The translations under genes and the position numbers were made by a program. From Mariprofundus sp. (GTDB lineage: Bacteria; Pseudomonadota; Zetaproteobacteria; Mariprofundales; Mariprofundaceae): DNA of 10,775 nt. Within the stretch, counting starts at the first letter, position 1. Each line of letters starts with the position of its first letter. This document shows, in pieces, positions 1 to 5,865 of this stretch. Where the stretch lies: positions 1-10,775 of the forward strand of contig JAJFLF010000274.1 in assembly GCA_021772845.1 (NCBI GenBank), in the 5' to 3' direction. The notes below the pieces were generated by a model, which saw nothing but the letters and a program-made list of their open reading frames with translations, was not told the DNA's origin and ran no database searches.

Positions 1-564
1 CAAACACAAAAACAGTTAGCAAAAGATAATATCGCAATTGTCCTGTTAGGTGGTGGTATTTATGAAAACGCACCTGAATTTAGCGGTCGCAATGCGTTAT
101 CTGGCCACGCATTGATGCGCACCATCTATGCTGCTGATATCTCCAAAAGAACGGAACTCGATGTCTATACCACAGGTGGCCAGGGGCTTTCGGGCAACAA
201 AGAGGCTGAAGGTAAGGTCATGCAACGATGGTTAATCAAACTTGGCGTAGCGCCATCCAAAGTTTTTCGTGAAGACTCAGCCAAAACCACTTGGGAAAAT
301 GCCACCAATATACAGCAAGTACTACAGGATAAGGGTATAAAGAAAATCATTCTGGTTACAACGGCCTGGCATATGCCGCGTGCAGTTCACGTCTTCAAAT
401 CTCAAGGTTTGAATGTCATTCCCGCCCCTTGCGCTTATGTAGCTAAAAAAGGGGCATATAATTTGCTTAGTTTTTTGCCACAGGCACATGTGCTGGCAGA
501 CTCATCTGATGCATTGCATGAATACATGGGTATATTATGGTATCAATGGGCCTATGCAGAGTGA
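1..564 (+). CDS. DUF218 (YdcF/ElyC/SanA-like) protein, 5' end missing
   Basis: The frame is open from the first base, so the gene begins left of the window; 187 C-terminal residues are visible. It belongs to the DUF218 family (YdcF, SanA, ElyC), bacterial proteins usually tethered to or near the inner membrane and linked, for ElyC and SanA, to envelope integrity; no catalytic reaction is firmly established. Seen here: the first strand with the glycine-rich turn (IVLLGGG, about codons 13-19), the TGGQG segment (codons 58-62) followed by E-A-E and a helix, the SAKTTWENA segment, and the typical late motif ILVTTAWHMPRA, then GLNVIPAP. The end (ALHEYMGILWYQWAY) is typical of the family C-terminus. 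The N-terminal membrane part expected for ElyC-like members lies outside the window. The ATG at 112 is internal, since conserved sequence lies before it. Stop codon TGA at 562-564; sucA follows after 49 bases. Confidence 0.85.
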   Translation, partial: QTQKQLAKDNIAIVLLGGGIYENAPEFSGRNALSGHALMRTIYAADISKRTELDVYTTGGQGLSGNKEAEGKVMQRWLIKLGVAPSKVFREDSAKTTWENATNIQQVLQDKGIKKIILVTTAWHMPRAVHVFKSQGLNVIPAPCAYVAKKGAYNLLSFLPQAHVLADSSDALHEYMGILWYQWAYAE

Positions 565-604
565 CAAAAAACACTAGTCTACATTATATGACAGGTTGAT
601 ATCT

Positions 605-609
605 GGAGG
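605..609 (+). promoter_or_regulatory. Ribosome binding site that fixes the sucA start
   Basis: GGAGG lies 4 bases before the GTG at 614. The frame could be extended upstream to a TTG at 596, but that codon precedes this site and has no ribosome binding site of its own. An ATG at 612 overlaps the GTG but is out of frame and followed directly by TGA. The GTG is therefore the best start, although the spacing is on the short side. Confidence 0.6.
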
Positions 610-613
610 TTAT

Positions 614-3481
614 GTGAGCAGTAAACAAACAACGACAGATACTGCACAGGATGAACTATGTAGTGCCGACAGCATCTATTTGGAAGCGCTGCATGCACAA
701 TATCTCAAACAGCCAGAATCACTATCTCCCCAATGGGCGGCCTATTTTGCAGGCCTAGAAGATGAAACCGATCGCGAGCAAGCAGACCATCAGTCCATGC
801 TTGAAAAGATGCGCCCCACAGCCCGTAGCACGCATCCATCAGAACCAGAGACAGGCACAACACAGCACACTTCAGCTAAAGATCATCAGGATGATATCGA
901 ATTCCCGTCACGCGCCATCTACATGATTCAGGCCTATCGCATGCACGGTCATCTGCATGCCGAACTTGATCCACTCAAGCTCAACCCTCGCACTGCCAGC
1001 CCTGAACTGGACCTGGCCTATTATGGTTTGTCGAACATCCATATGGATCAACATTTTCCGACAGGTAATCTGAGTGGCGATGCGCGCATGCCATTGCGTG
1101 ATATTGTCTCCCTGTTAAAGCAGACCTATTGTGGCCATATCGGGCTGGAGTTCATGCATATCACCAACTCAGCCCGCCGTCACTGGCTGCAATCGCGACT
1201 GGAAGGAATTCGCTCCACCCCCAATTATGATAACGAAACACGCCGCCATATTTTTGGTCGGGTCATGCATGCCGAAGAGTTTGAACGTTTTCTGCACACA
1301 CGTTATGTCGGTCAAAAACGTTTTTCACTCGAAGGTGGTGAAAGCCTGATCCCCATGCTCGATACATTAATCCAGCATGCCGGCAGCAATCAGACCAAAG
1401 AGATTATCCTGGGCATGGCACATCGTGGACGATTAAATGTACTGGCCAATATCATGGGTAAATCACTGGCTGATATTTTTTCAGAGTTTGAAGGTGCTAC
1501 TTTTGAAGATGATGTACAGGGACAGGGTGATGTGAAATACCATCTTGGTTTCTCCTCTGATGTACAAACACCAGGCGGAGTTGTGCATACATCGCTAGGT
1601 TTTAACCCTTCACATCTGGAGATCATTACCCCGGTTGTACTTGGTAGTGTTCGAGCCAGACAATGTCGTCGAAAAGATAAAACCAAGCGCGAAGTAATGA
1701 GTGTATTGCTGCATGGTGATGCAGCCTTTGCCGGGCAGGGTGTGGTGGCTGAATCACTAGAGCTTTCTAAACTGCGCGGTTTTCGTACCGGTGGCACGAT
1801 TCATATTGTCGTCAATAATCAGATTGGATTCACTGTTAATCCGCACGATGCGCGCTCCTCAACCTACTGCACCGATATTGCCAAGATTGTGCAGGCTCCG
1901 ATCCTGCACGTGAATGGTGATGATCCTGAAGCCTGCTGTCTGGCTACCGAAATCGCAGTCGAATACCGCAACACCTTTCATGAGGATATCGTACTGGATC
2001 TCGTCTGTTACCGTCGTCATGGTCACAATGAATCCGATGCACCGGAAGTCACCCAACCTCTGATGTATCGCCGTATTGCCAGCCATCCGACTGTTGGCAT
2101 GTTATACCGTAACCGCCTCATTGAAGACGGCATCTTCAGTGAATCTGATTACAGCAGTATGGTCTCCACCTACCGCGACTGCCTTGATAAAGTACGTCGC
2201 AGCCGCAATAAAGAGCGCCCCGCCCCTAGCCCTGTAAATAGCTTGCAAGGACGCTGGGAGGGTTTCATTTCAGGTCGGGCGGATGAACCGGATACCGCAA
2301 TTGATGGCGCTTTACTCAAAAATCTGGTGCGCAAGGTACACCGTCTGCCGGCTGAATTTTCTCTACATGCCAAGGTTGAAAAAATATTTGATGGCCGCAT
2401 TCAGATGATGGATGGCAAACAGGCCGTTGATTGGGGTTGCGGGGAAGCGATGGCCTACGCCACACTGGTCAATGAGGGCCACTGGGTACGCCTCTCCGGC
2501 GAAGATTCCGGGCGTGGCACCTTCTTCCATCGCCATGCCGTGGTCTACGATCAAATTACCGGCAAAGCGTTTGTGCCGCTGCGCGAAACAGAAAATGGAC
2601 CACTATCCCACTTCCTTGTTGTCGATTCGATGTTATCAGAGATGGCCGTACTGGGTTATGAATATGGATATTCAATCGCTGAACCGAGAGCACTGGTAAT
2701 CTGGGAGGCGCAGTATGGTGATTTTGCCAATGTTGCGCAGGTTGTGATTGATCAGTTTATTGCAGCCGGTGAAACCAAGTGGAGCCGCATGTCAGGTCTG
2801 GTGTTGTGGTTACCGCACGGTTATGAAGGGCAAGGTGCAGAACACTCCTCAGCCAGACTTGAGCGTTACCTGCAACTGTGTGCCGAAGACAATATGCAAG
2901 TGGTCTACCCGACTACACCGGCGCAGCTGTTTCATCTGTTCAGAAGGCAGTTATTGAGCCGGGTTCGCAAACCATTAATCATGATGGCACCCAAGAGCAT
3001 GTTGAGAAACAAAGCTTCATACTCTGCCCTCGAAGATTTCACTTCCGGTCAGTTCAAACCGGTATTGCCAGAGTCCGAACAACAGATCACGCCAGCTAAC
3101 GTACGCCGTTTGATTATCTGCTCAGGTAAAGTCTATTATGATCTGTTGGCTGAACGCACAAAGCGTAGCATCAATGATATCGCTATCATTCGACTCGAAC
3201 GCCTCTATCCGTTCCCCGATGAACAACTGCGCCAGCAACTGGAACATTACAAAGCAACCAAGGAAGTTTACTGGGTACAGGAAGAACCGGAAAACCAGGG
3301 CGCATGGTTATTGCTCAACAGTTCTATTCGCCGGGTTCTTCTCAAAACACAAAAAATATACGGTATCACCCGGCCTGAATCTGCCGCACCAGCTGTAGGT
3401 TCCATTACCAGGCACAAACAGGAACTCGCAAAACTGCTTAATAGTGCGCTGTCAGAAAGATCTGACCGGCCACAGGCATAG
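614..3481 (+). CDS. sucA: 2-oxoglutarate dehydrogenase E1 component (thiamine diphosphate-dependent decarboxylase)
   Basis: E1o decarboxylates 2-oxoglutarate with thiamine diphosphate and passes the succinyl group to the lipoyl arm of SucB, in the cytoplasmic TCA-cycle complex. From the GTG at 614 the protein has 955 residues, the usual length for bacterial SucA (about 930-950). Visible in order: the short N-terminal E1o segment (YLEALHAQYL then LSPQWAAYF, residues about 22-45) that in known enzymes helps bind E2; a variable acidic linker; the conserved GMAHRGRLNVL (about 267); the ThDP/metal motif HGDAAFAGQGVV (about 367) ending in NNQIGF (about 401); RRHGHNESD (about 467); SGEDSGRGTFFHRH (about 628); EAQYGDFAN and the GYEGQGAEHSSAR loop in the transketolase-like pyrimidine domain; and EEPENQGAW near the C-terminus. 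No frameshift or missing key motif. SucB follows after 19 bases, so the two are surely co-transcribed. No lpd is present in the window. Confidence 0.97.
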   Translation: MSSKQTTTDTAQDELCSADSIYLEALHAQYLKQPESLSPQWAAYFAGLEDETDREQADHQSMLEKMRPTARSTHPSEPETGTTQHTSAKDHQDDIEFPSRAIYMIQAYRMHGHLHAELDPLKLNPRTASPELDLAYYGLSNIHMDQHFPTGNLSGDARMPLRDIVSLLKQTYCGHIGLEFMHITNSARRHWLQSRLEGIRSTPNYDNETRRHIFGRVMHAEEFERFLHTRYVGQKRFSLEGGESLIPMLDTLIQHAGSNQTKEIILGMAHRGRLNVLANIMGKSLADIFSEFEGATFEDDVQGQGDVKYHLGFSSDVQTPGGVVHTSLGFNPSHLEIITPVVLGSVRARQCRRKDKTKREVMSVLLHGDAAFAGQGVVAESLELSKLRGFRTGGTIHIVVNNQIGFTVNPHDARSSTYCTDIAKIVQAPILHVNGDDPEACCLATEIAVEYRNTFHEDIVLDLVCYRRHGHNESDAPEVTQPLMYRRIASHPTVGMLYRNRLIEDGIFSESDYSSMVSTYRDCLDKVRRSRNKERPAPSPVNSLQGRWEGFISGRADEPDTAIDGALLKNLVRKVHRLPAEFSLHAKVEKIFDGRIQMMDGKQAVDWGCGEAMAYATLVNEGHWVRLSGEDSGRGTFFHRHAVVYDQITGKAFVPLRETENGPLSHFLVVDSMLSEMAVLGYEYGYSIAEPRALVIWEAQYGDFANVAQVVIDQFIAAGETKWSRMSGLVLWLPHGYEGQGAEHSSARLERYLQLCAEDNMQVVYPTTPAQLFHLFRRQLLSRVRKPLIMMAPKSMLRNKASYSALEDFTSGQFKPVLPESEQQITPANVRRLIICSGKVYYDLLAERTKRSINDIAIIRLERLYPFPDEQLRQQLEHYKATKEVYWVQEEPENQGAWLLLNSSIRRVLLKTQKIYGITRPESAAPAVGSITRHKQELAKLLNSALSERSDRPQA

Positions 3482-3500
3482 GATAACAAGGAGATTAAGC

Positions 3501-4583
3501 ATGGATATCGAAATTAAGGTCCCCAGTTTGGGAGAGTCCGAATCTGAGGCCACCCTTATATCCTGGCTCAAAAAAGAGGGCGACGCAGTCGCGGTTGATG
3601 ATGTACTGGCTGAAATTGAGAGCGATAAAATCACCATGGAAATCACTGCTCTGGATGCCGGTGTCCTCAAAAGCATCTCCAAGCAGATCGATGATCTTGT
3701 TGAACCCGGAGAAGTGATCGGACTGATTGATAGCAGCGTGGTGACTGAAAAAACAGTGGCCGCCGAAACCACGACCGAAACTCCAAGCGTGATTGAAACC
3801 AGTCAAACCGAAAGCCCTGTTGAGCAAACAGAAACAGTCCAGATGCAGAACCAATCACCTGTCATCGAAACAGGCAGCAGCGAACGCCGCGAAGAGCGCG
3901 TTCCGATGAGCCGTCTGCGCAAACGTATCGCAGAACGTCTTAAAAGCGCCCAGAACACGGCCGCCATGCTCACCACCTTCAACGAAGTAAATCTGCAGCC
4001 CGTCATGGATCTTCGCAGCCGTTATGGTAAAGCCTTTCTGGACAAACATGGTGTAAAACTGGGATTCATGTCCTTCTTTGTGCGCGCTGTATCTCAAGCG
4101 ATATCAAAACATCCTGCCCTGAACGCCTACATCGAGGCTGATGATATCGTCTACCATAACTATCTTGATGTCGGCATTGCTGTCAGCACTGAAAAAGGTC
4201 TGGTCGTGCCAGCATTAAGGGACGCACATCTGATGAATCTGGCCCAGATTGAGAAAGGTATCAGTGATCTGGCCATCAAAGCACGCGATGGTGGGCTCGT
4301 ACCTGATGATCTGAAGGGCGGCACATTCTCCATCACCAATGGTGGTGTGTTTGGCTCCATGCTCTCCACCCCTATCCTGAATCCACCACAGAGTGGCATT
4401 CTCGGCATGCATACGATTCAAAAACGAGCTGTGGTAGAAGATGATACGATTGTCATCCGCCCCATGATGTATCTGGCTCTCTCCTACGATCATCGCCTGA
4501 TTGATGGTGCCGATGCCGTACGCTTTCTCGTGGCAGTCAAAGAAACACTTGAGTATCCGGGTAGCCTGACACTTGATCTCTGA
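3501..4583 (+). CDS. sucB: 2-oxoglutarate dehydrogenase E2 component (dihydrolipoamide succinyltransferase), lacking the subunit-binding domain
   Basis: SucB carries succinyl from E1 on a lipoyl-lysine and transfers it to CoA; it forms the core of the complex. The ATG at 3501 follows AAGGAG at 3488-3493 and starts directly with the lipoyl domain (VPSLGES, residues 7-13; lipoyl lysine K43 in ESDKITMEI). Residues about 78-133 are a Thr/Glu/Pro/Gln-rich linker. The acyltransferase domain then begins with RVPMSRLRKRIAERL (133-147), contains FGSMLSTPILNPPQSGILGMH (284-304) and ends with the active-site SYDHRLIDG (His331, Asp335). At 360 residues it is about 45 shorter than E. coli SucB (405): the peripheral subunit-binding domain normally found between linker and catalytic domain is not there. 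Adjacency to sucA and the catalytic-domain motifs favour SucB over pyruvate or branched-chain E2. The frame is continuous, so the absence is not a frameshift. Confidence 0.95.
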   Translation: MDIEIKVPSLGESESEATLISWLKKEGDAVAVDDVLAEIESDKITMEITALDAGVLKSISKQIDDLVEPGEVIGLIDSSVVTEKTVAAETTTETPSVIETSQTESPVEQTETVQMQNQSPVIETGSSERREERVPMSRLRKRIAERLKSAQNTAAMLTTFNEVNLQPVMDLRSRYGKAFLDKHGVKLGFMSFFVRAVSQAISKHPALNAYIEADDIVYHNYLDVGIAVSTEKGLVVPALRDAHLMNLAQIEKGISDLAIKARDGGLVPDDLKGGTFSITNGGVFGSMLSTPILNPPQSGILGMHTIQKRAVVEDDTIVIRPMMYLALSYDHRLIDGADAVRFLVAVKETLEYPGSLTLDL

Positions 4584-4626
4584 CATTAACGACCAGCAAG
4601 CTCTATATGTACTCAGACTGATCGCA

Positions 4627-4753
4627 TTAAAAAAGCTTGTCATTCCCGAAGATTTTATCGGGGATCCATCGTTTAAATGGATACCCGACAGAGCCATTCG
4701 GGTATGACGCGATGAACCTCCCTAAGCAGATAATTAAACAGTAGCTTTTTTAA
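4627..4753. repeat. 11-bp perfect inverted repeat flanking the palindrome
   Basis: TTAAAAAAGCT (4627-4637) and AGCTTTTTTAA (4743-4753) are exact reverse complements. They enclose the 70-bp palindrome, one base away on the left and 34 bases away on the right. Brought together they would make an A/T-flanked stem like a bidirectional terminator whose loop has been enlarged. The low complexity makes a chance match possible. The rest of the 298-base gap between sucB and the next gene shows no coding potential that I trust. Confidence 0.35.
4639..4708. repeat. 70-bp palindromic interspersed-type repeat
   Basis: The outer arms GTCATTCCCGAA (4639-4650) and TTCGGGTATGAC (4697-4708) are inverted copies with one mismatch. 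Inside lies a second hairpin: CGGGGATCCAT (4659-4669) against ATGGATACCCG (4677-4687), with one mismatch and a 7-base loop. The GTCATTCCCG...GGATCC wording resembles the small non-coding palindromic repeats scattered in many proteobacterial genomes. It sits 55 bases after the sucB stop. It lacks a following T-run, so it is not a classic intrinsic terminator, though it could stabilise or end the sucAB transcript. Only one copy is present in this window, so the repeat nature is inferred from its form. Confidence 0.7.
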
Positions 4754-4881
4754 AGCTCTTCTCCTGTGCATTTAGCTCTGTACAGTTGCTTGTGATCGCG
4801 CTCTAATCAGCTCTGCTTTCAATGCGGTGAATCGATCGCTTTACAGGCTGAACAATCCATTACAAAGACAAGGGAACAATC

Positions 4882-5862
4882 ATGGCCAACGTACACATCA
4901 TCGGGGACGCACTGCCCAACATCCCGTGGCAGGACAAACCGCAGGACTCTAACGAGGTAGTCTGGCGATATGATCAAAACCCGATCATTCCGCGTAACCC
5001 GTTCCCCGGCGCCAATAGCACATTTAACAGTGCCGCGGTTGCCTTTAACGGCAAATTCGCCGGTGTATTTCGCTGTGACTCTACTGCCCGCGAAATGCAG
5101 ATTCATGTCGGCTTCAGTGATGATGGCATCAACTGGGATATCAAACCTGAACGTATTCAGTTCATCAACAATGATCCCGAAGTTACCCGCTGGGAGTATG
5201 CTTATGACCCGCGCGTGGTGTGGATTGAAGACCGTTATTATATTACGTGGTGCAATGGTTATCACGGTCCGACCATCGGTGTGGCCTGGACCAGGGATTT
5301 CAAAGAGTTTCACCAACTCGAAAATGCATTTCTAATCTTCAACCGCAACGGCGTTCTATTCCCGCGCAAGATCAATGATAAATACATGATGCTCTCTCGG
5401 CCCAGTGACAACGGCCACACCCCATTCGGCGATATTTTCCTCAGCCAAAGTCCGGACATGGAACACTGGGGCTGTCACCGTCATGTGATGGGCACATCTG
5501 ATGGCTGGCAGTCGACCAAGATTGGTGCTGGTCCGATTCCGATTGAGACCAGCGAAGGCTGGCTAATGATCTATCACGGCGTACTCACCTCCTGTAACGG
5601 ATTTGTTTACAGCTTTGGTGCCGCCCTGCTTGATCTCGATGAACCGTGGAAAGTACTACATCGCTCCAAAAACTTTCTCATTGCACCGTGGGAGCAGTAT
5701 GAGTGTGTCGGTGATGTACCCAATGTCACCTTCCCGTGTGCAGCTTTGACCGATGCACCATCCGGCCGCATCGCCATCTATTACGGCTGTGCCGATACCG
5801 TCACAGGTTTGTGTTTCACCACCGTACAAGCTGTGATCGACCACCTCAAAGCGGGCAATTAA
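4882..5862 (+). CDS. GH130 beta-mannoside phosphorylase, probably 4-O-beta-D-mannosyl-D-glucose phosphorylase type
   Basis: GH130 enzymes cleave beta-mannosides with inorganic phosphate, giving alpha-mannose 1-phosphate. This 326-residue protein has no signal peptide, so it is cytoplasmic. It shows a five-bladed-propeller-type family pattern: NPIIPRNP (33-40), FNSAAVAFNGKFAGVFRCD (48-66), YDPRV (108-112, where Asp109 is at the expected general-acid position), NGYHGPTIGVAW (125-136), NRNGVLFP (154-161), LSRPSDNGHTPFGD (171-184), KIGAGPIPIET (213-223), YHGV (231-234), GDVPNVTFPCA (278-288) and YYGCADTVTG (300-309). From memory, the SRPSDNGHTPFGD and NGYHGP wording is closest to subfamily GH130_1 (mannosylglucose phosphorylase, EC 2.4.1.281). 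A mannooligosaccharide or mannosyl-GlcNAc phosphorylase (GH130_2) is the alternative. The ATG at 4882 follows AAGGGA (4870-4875). The symporter gene begins 3 bases after the stop, which points to a shared substrate. No mannanase, epimerase or phosphomannomutase gene is in the window. Confidence 0.88.
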   Translation: MANVHIIGDALPNIPWQDKPQDSNEVVWRYDQNPIIPRNPFPGANSTFNSAAVAFNGKFAGVFRCDSTAREMQIHVGFSDDGINWDIKPERIQFINNDPEVTRWEYAYDPRVVWIEDRYYITWCNGYHGPTIGVAWTRDFKEFHQLENAFLIFNRNGVLFPRKINDKYMMLSRPSDNGHTPFGDIFLSQSPDMEHWGCHRHVMGTSDGWQSTKIGAGPIPIETSEGWLMIYHGVLTSCNGFVYSFGAALLDLDEPWKVLHRSKNFLIAPWEQYECVGDVPNVTFPCAALTDAPSGRIAIYYGCADTVTGLCFTTVQAVIDHLKAGN

Positions 5863-5865
5863 CCC

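Noticed and set aside
561..590. Possible sucA promoter: GTGACA (561-566) with CATTAT or TATATG near 582-590
   Set aside because: The -10 candidates match only four of six positions and the spacings are 15 or 18, so this is too weak to call.
4215..4697. Minus-strand open frame of 160 codons overlapping the end of sucB and the palindrome
   Set aside because: It lies mostly antisense to a certain gene, starts inside the palindromic repeat, and its translation has no recognisable family pattern.
4790..4812. TGTGATCGCG segment as a CRP-type site
   Set aside because: Only the left half resembles the consensus; the right half TCACA is absent.
4754..4815. Three AGCTCT words (4754, 4774, 4809) upstream of the GH130 gene, as possible operator repeats
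   Set aside because: The six-base words are irregularly spaced (20 and 35) and another copy occurs just after sucB, so they look like chance.
4819..5316. Minus-strand open frame of 165 codons opposite the GH130 gene
   Set aside because: It is fully explained as the antisense shadow of a well-conserved enzyme, and no ribosome binding site or family motif was seen.
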